This document shows, piece by piece, positions 35,170 to 47,180 of a stretch of DNA of 64,000 bases. A model generated the notes under the pieces. That model saw nothing but the letters and a program-made list of their open reading frames with translations. It was not told the origin of the DNA and ran no database searches. The position numbers and the translations under genes are program-made. The number at the start of each line of letters is the position of its first letter. Position 1 is the stretch's first letter. Source of the DNA: Acanthochlamys bracteata. Its lineage: Eukaryota > Streptophyta > Magnoliopsida > Pandanales > Velloziaceae. The stretch covers positions 2,883,489 to 2,947,488 of the forward strand of contig CM034144.1 in the NCBI GenBank assembly GCA_019914995.1, read 5' to 3'.

Positions 35170-36100
35170 TTTTTACTATGATAACTTTTTTTATTTTCAG
35201 AATAATCTCCTCTAAATCAAATCTTGTTAATCTGATAATGTTATGTCAAACCAAACTTATGACTAAGATAAACTAAGTTAGTCTTTTTGAAATTGAATTT
35301 CATTCATTCATGTCGTTTTTGAAAATGATAAATATTAACTACATATCCACTATTTGTAGAATAATAATATATCCGTTTGGTAAGTTTTAGAGTTTTTTGA
35401 ATTAAAGCTCTTTTATGGGGCTTTAAGCGGTTGTAGGACTTTGTGCTATCTGAGTCTTAAAACTGAAAATATGTTTGTCTAAATTTATACTTACTTCTAA
35501 ATAAATTATAAAATAACTGGATTACCATTAAGTATAATAATTGATATATTATTAACTTTCTAACTTTTGTATATATTATTTAGTTTTTAAATATCTAATA
35601 CCATAATAAATTATTAATTTTTTTTTATATTAATATTTATAAATTTAGTATTAAATTGATTATTAAATTTATGGATAGAACTTTGCCATATATTCTAACT
35701 TGATTTCTATTTGACTTTTAGAAAAAATGCATGTACTGATATACATATAACAGCAACCACTTTGACTGCTAGAAGCATCAAACGCACAGAAGTTCCCATT
35801 TAACTTATTGAACTTATTATACATTAAACTACTGATAGAAAGACGTCGAACATAAACTAACTAAACAGTTAAGCACCAATTAACAGGTTGTCAAGAATGT
35901 ACGGACCAACTCCTAGAATCTACACATTACGTTTAAAGAATTGTTCAAAATCCAGCACTAGTTTCATACTTTAATAAAGACTGGTAACGAATTCTAGAGA
36001 GTCCATAATGACAGTAAGAAAAAATAAACCTTGTAGCTAAAATATGAATAGGAATGGATAAGTATAGCAGATATTGTCAGGAGGCTATACAAAAAAGAAC
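35170..36100. other. AT-rich intergenic, nothing recognised
   Basis: Very AT-rich between 35330 and 35700. No ORF or element was supported. Confidence 0.55.
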
Positions 36101-36101
36101 T

Positions 36102-36343
36102 TGTGCGTTCCAAATTGCTTATGAAATAAAATTTTTTTAAAATAAAAATTATTTTTATTATTTTTTAAAACGAGTTTATTTTTTTACTTCCAAAAAATAA
36201 TAAAAATATGTAATAAAAAATCTCATTACATAAAATTTTTCTATATTAACTAAATTTTTAAATACTTATAAAATATATATTGAACAACGTAAAATAAAAA
36301 AAAATTAAAAAGCAATTTTTCAAACGTGATGCCAAACGCAGCC
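36102..36343. mobile_element. AT-rich MITE, family C copy 2
   Basis: It begins TGTGCGTTCCAAATTGC and ends with an inverted match in GCCAAACGCAGC. The interior repeats the AAAAAATAATAAAAATATG block of the copy at 27168-27420. Confidence 0.65.
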
Positions 36344-36544
36344 AAGCAATCTTATCATACCTCTGCAGCAACAGGCATAACTCTTCCCAATAACTAATTG
36401 TGACAAACACATCCACACGTATTAGTAACAAATATTGGTTCAACATGGTTAAAATTAAATAACAGCAAAAAGGCACTACAAAATTCTATCATCTAACTGT
36501 CACACCTAAAATGTAAGCCAACACTCATAAGCAGTCTTGGAATC

Positions 36545-37735
36545 AGGTGAGCTTGCATTTTCTAAGGAGGCACATAGGGAGTAATGGTTGGAGCCATGCT
36601 TCAAACAAAGATGATTTCTTTGTCCAAATGTTTGAACCATTGTAGCATGTTGAAGCAGGTGAAGAATCTCTATCAATAGCTTTTTCTTCCTGAAAGAAAT
36701 GTATTCAAGTTAGCCAACATCTGCTGCTCTGCTTTGTATAAATGGTCAGACTGATTCTAAACCATAAGACAAAGGCTCTCGATATTAGGTTTTGATTATC
36801 TAAACCAACAAAACACTATGGTCTGAGAAATATGTTACTCTTAATCACAGAGTCTTACAATAACAGAAAACGTGCTCGTTCTAACATTTACAGCAATGCT
36901 GTATTCTGCATAAGGGGTTTGACAACTGGAAACATAGAAGATACTAAGGGCGTGTTTACATACCCCTCCAAACTCACTTTTTTTAAACTCACTTTTAATA
37001 GAAATAACTTAAAAAATTAAAATAAATTATGTTTATTAAAAATTTATTTATTAAAATTTAATTTTATAATTTACTTATAATATAAAATAATTATAAATTA
37101 TTTTTTTAAAAAATATTTTTAATTTTTAATGTTATTTTTTAAACTCACTTCCGAAAAAGTGAGTTTATAGTCTAGTAAACACGCCCTAAGTATTGCAAAA
37201 AACTTAATATAGTACTCATGATAGCCCTAAAACAAACTGGAAGTAGACAATTACCAGGGCTTTAAAACTAAACAATACGGAATACTTGAAGCTCACAAAA
37301 TTTATCAAGACTGAGATATTTCTTTTGAAATATTTTGTTATCTTACCTGTAGTGGAAGCATGCTCCGAAATAATGGTGTACAACAAAAAAGTGGTCAGCC
37401 GCTTCTGTTCTACTTCAGTGAGGCCAGTTTTTGAAAATCAACTGTACTGCGCATCTCATCATACGTGGAGATTTAAAGGGCAAAGGAAGGCCACTAGGTG
37501 TCAGGTCACACATTAAGTAGACAGGTGTCTAAAACCAATCAGCTTCTTCAGGATTAAGTATTCTGGATAGGACTTGATAACAAAAGCTGATGCATATGGA
37601 TTTCAGCAGCAAAAATGTGGTTGGAGAATCTTGGATCCTTCTGCAGGATCTTCTATTTATATTTACTGGGGAGTTCATAAACATAGACGTTAAGTCTTCC
37701 AACAGGGTCATCCTCAAGAAAATCTCCAGCGCTTC
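36545..37735 (-). pseudogene. IRX10/IRX10-LIKE xylan synthase pseudogene (GT47)
   Basis: IRX10-type GT47 exostosin proteins build the xylan backbone in the Golgi. Here two minus-strand exons remain. Exon 37347-37735 opens with GSAGDFLEDDPVGRLNVYVY, continues QKDPRFSNHIFAAEIHMHQ and NPEEADWF, and ends ADHFFVVHHYFGACFHY before a GTAAGA donor. The next exon starts at 36689 after a TTTCAG acceptor with EEKAIDR and reads ATMVQTFGQRNHLCLKHGS in a shifted frame. Exon borders match the family's. Stops follow SKYK and WF, there are at least two frameshifts, and everything after about residue 210 is missing. It kept introns, so it arose by DNA duplication or gene death rather than as a retrocopy. A Tourist-like MITE lies in the intron. 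Confidence 0.87.
36948..37186. mobile_element. Tourist-like MITE (TAA target), family A copy 1
   Basis: Perfect ends GGGCGTGTTTAC...GTAAACACGCCC with TAA on both sides (36945-36947 and 37187-37189), 239 bp. Inner arms share AAACTCACTTTT / AAAAAGTGAGTTTA. It lies in the intron of the IRX10-like pseudogene. The near-perfect ends suggest a fairly young insertion. Confidence 0.88.
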
Positions 37736-37739
37736 CTGT

Positions 37740-39540
37740 TGGTTAGAGCTAAAAGATTAATCATCAAGATAAGTAGCACAGCACAATTCTAAAAGCATAG
37801 ACGAACAAGAATGTTAAAAAGATGCTCATTGATGCTTCTGGAAACTCCACCAAATTATATTAAGGTATTAACAAAAAAAGCAAATCTACGAGTGACCGAC
37901 TATACGCATACAATAAAGACTTTGACAACAGAAAAGACATGAGAATCTTTTCAAGGAATGTAAATCATAGCATAATGATCAATGAATCTGAAAATAGTCA
38001 CAATAAGATGAAAAGGAAAGAGTCACAGATTGAGACGTATGCATATAGACCTAAACTCACCCACGTGCTCATGCTTCTTACCACTTGATGAAGCAAAGCA
38101 TCTGCAGGCTTGACTTACCATAAACTTCACTTTTCTACTTCAACACTTTAAACAGATTAATAAAAACACTTTGTAGACCAATTAGTTGAAATGGGACAGA
38201 CTTTCTTTAAGTAGTGTTTATTGACAAGAAAAGCTGGAAAGCAAATTCCAAACTCCGTTAGATGAAAATCCAAAAGGCAAATGACTTAATCCATGTAAAA
38301 CTCAGAGTTGAGAGAAACCCAAACTTCCTACAGCAAGTCCTATAAACCAGCTAAAGGAATGGAAAAATTACTAAAACAACCTAGACCTAACATCCAGTCA
38401 CCTTATAGCAAGTACAAGATGAGTAACCCTCACTCATGAACAAAGAAAAACCATCAGCAGAATCAAGTGCATTATAATAGTTGTGCCAATAACCTATTTT
38501 AGTACTGAATTTCTGTTCCACAGCCAATAAGCTATATGACCTGTGAATGATACCACTGCCAACTTCATTCACTGGGCAACAAGTCAAGAATTGCTCATTT
38601 CTTGAAAATTGTTCAAATGCAAATAAAAAAGAATTAAAACTACTCACCCTTTCTCCAATCAGTACCAAACAAATATAAATTCTAAGTCATTCTCCAAAAT
38701 GCCTGGTTTTAACGACTTTATCTACATTGGAGAAACTACAACCAAATTTCAGATCAGTCAATTCCCCACATATCAAATTTCGAACATAAATTAAAACTAA
38801 AGCACCAGATAGTTAATAGAAAACCCAAAATTGCTCAAACTTTACTCAATTCACCACCTTCATTCTCTCACAAACTTCATAAATAATTAGAATTCCCAAA
38901 TTCCTTAAGAAATTTCACCAACCGCCTGTACTACTGCCTAAATCTTTCAAGAAATGAATCAACCAAATGAACACAAACACCTCGAGTCTAACAACAACTC
39001 AACTAAAGCCAGCAATTTATAAAAGAAATCAGATATTTCACTTGAGATCCTCTCTTTCTGGTGACTCTGATCCCAAACTAGACAAACTGAAGCAGAACAA
39101 CAACAACCTAAAACTCAAATTCCATTATCATCTCCGCTGATAACAATCCAAGAAAGCCCCAAACATTCAGACAGAGAGAAAGAAAGCTTGAAATATTCGT
39201 TCTTGGGGTGCAGAAGAGAGAAAGCCTGAGGCAATGAATCAATAATAAAGCTACCAAGAAATTCTTGAGTTAACAAAAATCAGCACTTGCACCTACATTC
39301 CAACTAGAATCGATCCTGAATCTCATATCCAAAAATCCAGGCCACCCAAACACACAATCAAATCCAAAAGTAACTAACAAAGAATAACAAACCAAAATCA
39401 ATAACTAGTAAATCAATTTGGAGAGATCAATCAAACAGGGAGATAGAGAAGCACAAACCTGCAGCGCCGTGGAAGCAGAGATGGATCACTAGTAAGAGGT
39501 GTCGGAAATACCGAGCAGTTGTCCGTAGAGAAAAATGAGA
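37740..39540 (-). other. Upstream region of the IRX10-like pseudogene, possible 5' leader
   Basis: No signal-peptide exon of the IRX10 type was found. A minus-strand donor-like GCGCTGCAG/GTTTGTG lies at about 39459-39465, consistent with an old 5' UTR exon near 39465-39530. The open frame at 38387-38668 shows no family features. Nothing else was recognised. Confidence 0.35.
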
Positions 39541-39544
39541 AACA

Positions 39545-40780
39545 TGATTAAAATTCACATATATAGTGTTACACTTAAATAGAACAATTCAAATATAATA
39601 GATTATATAGAAAAAATGAAAACAATTCTAAGTAAAGATAAACTATTCTTAACTAAATCACTAAATCAAAATAACTATAAATTTTTTTGTTACACTTAAA
39701 CAGAAACTCTCTGTAGAATACTTTACTTCTATTTTTAACACTTGATTTTTAAGTGATGTGAATGATGTTCCAAACAAATATCTCTTATCTAAATATATAG
39801 TGTGTTCTAAATATCTCTTATCTATATATAGTGTGTTCCAAAACGAAATTCTTGTATTTTTAAACGGTTGATCTTCTTTCTTCCAATTTAATTATTCAAA
39901 TCATTTAGCTTAATATCTTCCAAGAGATGCTTCAAATTTCTTAACTGCTAGTCTTCCAACTGAAAATAGATTTTCTCTAATACTCCCATCTTTAATTGTT
40001 ATAATTTATTAACAGCATTAATTAATAAGAAAGAAAGAAAAACTTGTTAAAGAAAGGTACAAGTAAATTGTCAATAACACCTTATCAAGTTCAGAAAATA
40101 GATTTCCCACACCCTTGCCACGCGTAGTATCGGTGATGAGTTGCTTGTCACATGATTATGATTGAAACTGCCAACGCTAACGTGCAACTCCATTGTTACA
40201 CCAATAGGTTTCTCAAAAGAGATGGTCCTCATGATATACAAGGATTCTTAGCCGATAACCAACTATCGCTTGTATTTTTAGGTGACGACCCTTAATTAGT
40301 ATTACTCTTTTCAGTGAAAGCGTGCTGCCGAATTAGAACCTTCCTTATACATCTCGAACTTTTCTTTATGATGCTCTTTGCATCACTCTAAATTTATGAA
40401 CTGCAAATAACCAGTACATAAGGCACTTATTTGATAGGGCACCATTAATGTTTTGCTGAACCAATGCGTTCCGCCTCCTTTCCAATGAGACCATTCATTT
40501 CGTCTTTTCAACCTTTCGTTGACCAAGACAAATCCAGTGCAAATACCGACGCATACTGAGAGTACATAATTAGTATCGGTAAAGTACTACACAGCTCATA
40601 AATATGGCCCTCACTACATATACTATGCGTATTGAACGTTTAGAGATCTACGTGTGCGTTTCGTCTCATGAGACCAACGATGGTATTAATGATGAGGAGT
40701 TTTCCACCCGATAAATCGTGATCTTATTAAAATTAGCATCTTCCCATAGCACTATTCCTATTTTCAGTAAATGCATTTCA
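39545..40780. other. Intergenic, nothing recognised except a local duplication
   Basis: AT-rich. Positions about 40290-40390 resemble 43150-43245 (TACTCTTTTC.GTG.A.GCG and GATG.TCTTTGCAT), suggesting a duplicated block 2.9 kb apart. No protein family was assigned. Confidence 0.5.
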
Positions 40781-40782
40781 TA

Positions 40783-41025
40783 GCCACAAAATACATCATA
40801 TTTATATTACATTGATACTATAATATTATACACCACAAATAATACTGCACTCCTATACACTGATATTATAATTGGCATTACAATACTATATACCACACAA
40901 TACATCAAATAGTAATCCATTAATGTTGCATATCCCTTCTTACACAAACTCAAATCTAGGTACTTTCAGATCATAATTAAGTCAAATGAATACAATCGGG
41001 GTGAACGCAAGGCTTATCATAATTA
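40783..41025. repeat. Direct repeat E, copy 1
   Basis: It shares ACATCATATTTATATTACAT, TGCAT.TC.CTT.TTACACAAA and GAACGCAAGGCTTAT with 41437-41700. About 240 bp each and roughly 650 bp apart. No TG...CA ends or primer site were seen, so these are not clearly LTRs. Confidence 0.7.
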
Positions 41026-41436
41026 AAGACCTCGAGGCCCCTCTTCGTCTTCTAGCCACCCACCCACCTGCAAATTGCATGCAAATTATTATGATGATTT
41101 TGTGTAGATATATAAGTGTACTAGTACTTCCATAGACAGAGGCACGAAAGAATTAAGTTAATTGCTTTTCTTTACTTGTTTTTCTTTTTTTATTCTATTG
41201 CACTGTAAATCCAAGCTGAACCTTATCAACTTATCATATAAGTTGAACAAAATAATGCAAATTTATACCTAACACTTATAACACAATAATAACAAACTGT
41301 AACCCACTCGCTACAATACAAGATGCCACTAAATATATTAAATTTATATTACATAAAGGAAATATATAATATCATCTAATACTCCATGCTGCAAAATACA
41401 GTATATTATATTACGTTAACGTTAAAATCTGCATTA

Positions 41437-41700
41437 CAATTTGATATACCACAAATTACATCATATTTATATTACATTAATACTACAATTGATAATATAA
41501 TATTATACACCAGAAAATTATTACACGCTTATACACTAATGTTATAATTAGAATTACAATACTATGTACCACAAAAGTCATCAAACAGTAATCCACTAAC
41601 GTTGCATGTCTCTTATTACACAAACCCAAATCTAGATACTTTCAGATCATACCTAAGTCCAATGAATGTAGTTGTAGTCGTGGAGAACGCAAGGCTTATA
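41437..41700. repeat. Direct repeat E, copy 2
   Basis: Partner of 40783-41025; both copies end near CGCAAGGCTTAT. The 410 bp between them is AT-rich with no gene. Confidence 0.7.
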
Positions 41701-42365
41701 CAATAGAGAAGCGGTTAACAAAACAAAAATTGAGTAAACACAACAAATCTAAGAACCGCTGCAATTTTACCATGCTTACTTTTTGAAAGAAGCTTTATCG
41801 TCAGATTATGCCCTCCAGCATACCAAATATTACAGAGGCCAAAATAACACCCGTATGTAAGCCCATACAGATACCAGCACAGCTGCTTCGCCAGCCACGA
41901 TACTCTCTTTCATTACTTAGACTTCATTAATCTGTGTACAAAGAATTAAAAAAGAGTTGCCAATTCAAATTCGTAACTTAGGTATACACCAGATATCGGC
42001 GTATAAAACACACTCAAAGGAAGGAATATCATCTGCGCATTAACTTCGACCATAGAAGGTCGGACATAACTGCGCAAGGCTAGAAAAAGCTCAAACAAGG
42101 TCAACCGAAACCCAAAAGATGTGGTATATGGTCTTTTATTTTTTATTTTTGTGGACCGAATACTATTCTCCTCAAATTATTTTCCATCTCGGTCGAAGAG
42201 GACACTATAATAAATCAAAAGTTTGAAATTGTGCGAATAGAAATATGCACGTATGTCTTAAACCTTTTATTTTGACAAAAACTATAAGTAGATAAAAGAT
42301 AAAACTATTCTTCTTTCATATTAACTAAAGCTACTAACAAATCATAACAATTACAAGCAAATGTA

Positions 42366-42740
42366 TTAGAGGAAGATGTCTTGACTCAATATGACGTAGG
42401 GATTGGATACTACAGTCTCAACGAAGAGCGAGCATAGAGCGAGCACCAATAGATGCTTCTTTGCATTCACCATACACGGAGGATTTGCTGAGTAATGCCG
42501 AGTATGATTTGAAGGTGAATGCTCTTTAGCGTTTGCGATCAAATCATTCTCAGCATCACTCTCTTTGGTCACCATATTCTTTGGAATAATCTCATGAAAT
42601 CTTCCAGCTATTGAACAAATATGACAATTCTTCAACTTCGTGCAACAACTTGAGTTGCGGCATTGACGATGTTCGATAAAATACGACGACCGAAATGAGT
42701 ATATGCTAAGTATGATTTGAAGGCGAATGCTCTCTAGCAT
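42366..42740 (-). CDS. Unidentified small ORF, possibly secreted-type; doubtful
   Basis: A 124-residue minus-strand frame of no family I recognise. Near its end an internal Met starts MVNAKKHLLVLALCSLFVET, which resembles a signal peptide but is followed by only 15 residues. The preceding part (CSIAGRFHEIIPKNMVTKES and AKEHSPSNHTRHYSANPP) is encoded by one unit of a roughly 206-bp tandem duplication; the second unit, at about 42697-42870, encodes a similar but broken version. No promoter, splice sites or homologue could be shown. It may be a decayed peptide gene or chance. Confidence 0.25.
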   Translation of the reverse strand: MLESIRLQIILSIYSFRSSYFIEHRQCRNSSCCTKLKNCHICSIAGRFHEIIPKNMVTKESDAENDLIANAKEHSPSNHTRHYSANPPCMVNAKKHLLVLALCSLFVETVVSNPYVILSQDIFL

Positions 42741-42870
42741 TTGCAGTCAACTCATTCTCTACTCCCTTTGATCACCATGTTGTTAAGGGACTAATCTCAT
42801 GAAATTTTCCAGCTATTGAACAAACACTATAATTCTTCAGTTTCGCGTACTAACTTGAGCTTGCGGCATG
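42485..42870. repeat. Tandem duplication, 2 x about 206 bp
   Basis: Unit 1 (about 42485-42690) and unit 2 (about 42691-42870) share TAAGTATGATTTGAAGG/GAGTATGATTTGAAGG, AATCTCATGAAAT.TTCCAG, CTATTGAACAAA and AACTTGAG.TTGCGGCAT. Divergence is moderate. Confidence 0.8.
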
Positions 42871-43355
42871 GCAATTCTACACACTAATTTGATTAAGCAC
42901 ACAAAACAAAATTTTACATATAAAAAACTAATAATAAATTGAAATAATTAAGTAGAAAACTTAAATTGAATAAAACCTATCACCTAAAAATAGGTGGGAA
43001 TAGAAGCTCATAACAAGAGGAGAAGAATACACGCACGCCAACCTTTGCTCGTCAACATGCTCCGAGTGTAGGGAAATGAAGTTTAGGTGATGATACTTCT
43101 CCACGATAGCGCCCCTGCTGGATCAGCGACGGTAGTCATCTGAGTGGACAACGATTGTTATTCAACATTACTCTTTTCGGTGGAGGCGCGTTGCAGACCT
43201 TCTTTGTATACATATCGAACTTCACGTTGTGATGTTCTTTGCATAACTCTGGTCTCCGATTATAACAGAGCCCAGTAATAGTTCAATACGAGCACTTCTT
43301 AATTACGAAAGCTAAAGAGTTAAATACCTCGCGGCTATACATGTTTTATAAACTA

Positions 43356-43500
43356 ATTACTAACCTACCAAACTCACATTTGTTTCAAACTCACTTTTAA
43401 GATAAAATAAATATAAAAATTTATTTTTAAATAAATATGTTTAATTTATTTTTTTAATTCACTTTTTAAAAATTGAGTTTATCTCAAGTTAAACACGCCA
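43356..43500. mobile_element. Tourist-like MITE, family A copy 2 (left end worn)
   Basis: It carries AAACTCACTTTTAAGAT and the inverted TTTTTAAAAATTGAGTTTA, and ends TTAAACACGCC followed by ATAAG, with TAA at 43501-43503. The left terminus is degraded. Related to 36948-37186. Confidence 0.65.
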
Positions 43501-43870
43501 TAAGCAACTAGCTAGTAGATAGTGAATTTTGATGAAGAAATGCTCGCTAATCAGCGGTTTAGAACGTTCGGAAGTTGTTTCATACTCACTGGCCTTACAT
43601 AAATGCTGCAAAGTTGAAAAGTTATAGGTGGTCTTACATAAATGCTGGCTATTCAATACAACTTTATAAAATAAAATGTAATATACGCATGATTTAACAT
43701 AAAGTCACATATTAGTGCGGTATGGCCATTGAAACTTGGAAATCCGTCCAATATCCGTAAGGCTACCTACTACAGGCAAGTTGTTTGTCAAATTCTGATA
43801 TTAAAAACTCTTTGCTATAAATATACACATTATCGATTCGAAATATAAGCATTTCGAACTGACAAGTACT

Positions 43871-43985
43871 AGGGGTGGCAATATATGACCGAACCCGAAA
43901 ACTCAACCTAGAAGCAACCCATATAATTAGGGTTAAGGTTGAACGAATTTTACCCGATTATTAAATGGGTCGACTTTGTGCGATA
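43871..43985 (+). mobile_element. Possible hAT-type transposon end
   Basis: AGGGGTGGCAATAT followed by GACCGAACCCG-rich text and GGGTT repeats resembles the CAGGGGTGGCAA end found in many plant hAT relics. No matching right end or 8-bp duplication was found. Tentative. Confidence 0.3.
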
Positions 43986-43989
43986 TTTC

Positions 43990-45268
43990 AAGTCCAATTT
44001 GTCCCTTCTTCGGCTTGGGGCGCCTTTTGCATTTAGGAACACAATCCATTGGTCAGAATTTTTTTATATGACCTGCAGGCTACATGTGTGCTTGGTAGCG
44101 GTGGACAATACCTTAAAGTTAAGGTCGATCAAAATTGTTGCTATTCCTTTAGTCGGTTGGAGGTTTTATAAGTATGGCTTGCTATTTTTTAACTCAGAAA
44201 GAATATGTTATTGTCACTTGTTTGTAATGCTTTGGACTTTGAGCATGTGCGACAATGGTTTAGGAGTGCTTGACCCTTGTTGGACTACTTCACGAAAAGA
44301 AGTTGAACGAAGGAGTTAGACAAATTTTTCTAGTGTCTTTTTAGCTAGATGGAAGAATCACTCACTAGATATTTTGTATCGAGTAGATCTCTTGAATATT
44401 TATTTTCTTTGAAGCTATTGTAGTTAATCACAGTAGTATCTGACTTTGCAACAAAGATCACATAGGCTAGATTTGAGAGATCATGTGAATTGAATGAAAA
44501 CTGTGTTGTCCACTCCACGACAGTTTATTCACAGTATAGAATTTTCTTTTTCAAGAGGGATATGAACATTTTTTTCAAGAAGTCTAAACGAAAAAGCACA
44601 TTTAAATAATAACATTTCATAGTTATTTAGCAACGCACATTATTTGCGCATATAGAATTTTTGGTATAGATATTCACTCATTTCATTGATGTTATAATTG
44701 TTGTATAATGTTATTGACTTTTTTCCATTCGGTCTTTACAGTGTTTACCTGTTAATTGAAGCTATGACCCATGTTATTCATTCGGCTGTCTTATCTTCTG
44801 CTATCTTTAGTTCTTGTAACTTTTTCCTAGTGCTGTTCGGCTACTTGTACGTTCTTGTTAATGTTATGATTCTTGTAACAATTGAACATGTCCAAATATT
44901 CAGCCGTTACAATAGTTTTCGCCTTTGACAACGCATATTGAACCTATTAAGTCTGTTAAGACTCACATTTTGACCATACTATAACATCATTTTTGACACT
45001 CACTTGTGCAACATCTCAAACCCATTACGACCAGATGTGTTCCTATTTTGACCACATTCAGAGCTTATTTCAACACATGCATAAAGAAAAAGAACACTAT
45101 CCCGAATTTGTTTAACATGAGAAGAAGCCAAACATTAACGATAATTAGCGATCATATCGAGTCGCATAGCATTGGTCAAATAAAGCCTCAAAGGTTGCAC
45201 AAGTTGCACGGGTTGCACAATGATGCACGCATAGCTCATTAACGATTCACAGATGAATTTAACCCTAG
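43990..45268. other. Intergenic, no gene supported
   Basis: A 126-codon plus-strand frame at 43939-44319 lacks recognisable motifs, and its start overlaps the hAT-like repeat. Nothing else was recognised. Confidence 0.5.
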
Positions 45269-45600
45269 TGAAGAACAAAATCTTATGTGCAGTTTTGGGA
45301 ATAAGTAAAGTTGAAAGCCTTCCTGATTTTAAATGACATGTGCTATATATGATTGCAAAGATAAAACATATATCTTGAGTTGATATATTTTTACAGATTT
45401 TGAAGAGGTCTAACAGATCCCAAAACTTGGTGGGTGGAGAGTTCGGATTGGTTGGAACTGCACCTAGTTATTTTTGGGAAGGAAAACCCTATGGTCTTAA
45501 ATACTCATTTTTCGAATATCTAGAGACGTACCAGCAGAGGTGGCTCATATAGGGCTTACGTCTTGGGTTCTTACTGCTGGAATAGAGAGAAGGACATAGA
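45269..45600. repeat. Dispersed repeat D, copy 2
   Basis: Diverged copy of 29831-30186 in the same orientation. It includes a TTTTTACAG acceptor-like site before an open stretch on the plus strand (about 50 codons, ending ...ETYQQRWLI). Function unknown. Confidence 0.6.
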
Positions 45601-45609
45601 GGCATAAGG

Positions 45610-46370
45610 AGCAAAAAAAAAACGACCGTTTGCTTGACAACATTCTTTGTATAAAATTTTTTTATTCTATTTGTCATATTTCTCTTTGTTTTGTTATATT
45701 TAAAAATCATGAACTAAGTTCTTCTTTGCTGGACTATGAATAGCCTAACTATGATGAATTAATTTTTATGCTATTCGAAGTTTTATAATTATTTATTAAG
45801 TATTTATTATCGTGTTTAATGATTTTGAGTATTTGGCTAATATTCAATCGATTTGACATTCTTATTGAGAAAGAGTGTGATGTATGGATTAGTATTTGTA
45901 ATGAATGCCATGAATTGTATGAGAAACAGATGTACTCTTATGATTTGTGCAGTTAATGTAGGATGATACAGAACTGAGCTTTCTTGTATGCTAATTAACA
46001 TAAAGATATAACTGAGTTATTGTATGAAAGCTTTTTTAGTATAGCTTGAGAAAATATATCAAAGAAATTTGAGTTTTTCAATTGTCAATAAAGACTACAA
46101 TCTTCGATAGCATTAATACGGAATTGAATTTGATTAGTAACGGTGAGACTAAATGCCTTAATGTTTAAATCATTGAAATCTCACATGTGTAGTTTTTAGT
46201 TGTTTTGTTTTCTTTAGTTCTATCATTCACTCTTTTTAGATCAATTGTTCAAATAATTCTAAAATTAATTATTTTCGATACTCAAAGAGTGAATCAATCC
46301 TCGTTGGAACGATACTTATCACATTATTGTATTATTTGTGCGACTCATACACTTGAAAAAGTAACATATA
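45610..46370. other. AT-rich intergenic, nothing recognised
   Basis: No supported feature. Confidence 0.55.
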
Positions 46371-46692
46371 CTTTGGCAGAAAAAGTGGTCTCTCGCAGAC
46401 CTCGATGGTTTTGCTCATTGCTTTGAAGATGATTGTTTTCAGACAACATCTTTCTTGTCAATAGCTCAAAGCAAATCATCATGAAGCTGTAAACATCAGC
46501 CATTTTTTATAACTTTGAATTGCAAACACCACATTGATCATGTTCTAAAAGAACTTCAAGAGCATGCCATATGCGTTGATTTGTAGAAGTTACCTTGCCA
46601 GCATAAGCTTTTTTGCTCTTTGTTAGTGATAGATCAAAGCTTGCAACTTTAACATGTCAATCATCCATTAAGGAACTCTAACTTTTCACTAA

Positions 46693-46927
46693 GAGCGCGT
46701 GTATCTACCACCCAAACTTTACTTACTTCAAAATCAATTTTAATATAAAATAAACAAAAACTTTTAAATAAATTTTATCTATGAGAAAAAATTTAATTCA
46801 GTTTTACAACTTACTATTAATACAGAATTAATATATACACTTATTCTTTATAGATATTTTTAATTTTTAATTTATTTTTATAAACTCACTTTCAAAAAAG
46901 TGAGTTTATTCCAAAGTAAATACACCC
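46693..46927. mobile_element. Tourist-like MITE (TAA target), family A copy 3
   Basis: Ends GAGCGCGTGTATCTAC and, inverted, AGGGTGTATTTAC; TAA on both sides (46690-46692 and 46928-46930). Inner arms AAACTCACTTTC / AAAAAAGTGAGTTTA match family A. Inserted in the kinase pseudogene just after the catalytic-loop sequence. Confidence 0.8.
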
Positions 46928-47123
46928 TAAGATGTTGTTAGGATTCAAATCTCTACTATAGATCTTCTTTCTTAGTACGCAAGAACTCTATTCCTCATGC
47001 ATTTTGAAACACTACATCGATTGCTACTAGAAGAGAATAGCGAAGTTTTGTCCTTGGATTACAAATTTACTTGAGATGGCTTGCTAGATCTATGTTCATG
47101 AGGTCGATAACAAAGTAACATTC

Positions 47124-47180
47124 TTTTTTTTTTTTTGTTAGCAAAGGTGTATATGGACGGCATGTAGGTGATATTGATTG
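47124..47180. repeat. Poly(T) tract in kinase pseudogene
   Basis: A T run at about 47124-47137 on the plus strand lies between two kinase-derived blocks. Confidence 0.6.

Noticed and set aside
40783-41700. Direct repeat pair considered as LTRs of a small retroelement
   Set aside because: No TG...CA ends, primer-binding site or target duplication; treated as a plain direct duplication.
42366-42740. Considered as a RALF, CLE, CEP or similar signalling peptide precursor
   Set aside because: None of the diagnostic C-terminal motifs is present, and the signal-peptide-like stretch is at the wrong end of the frame.
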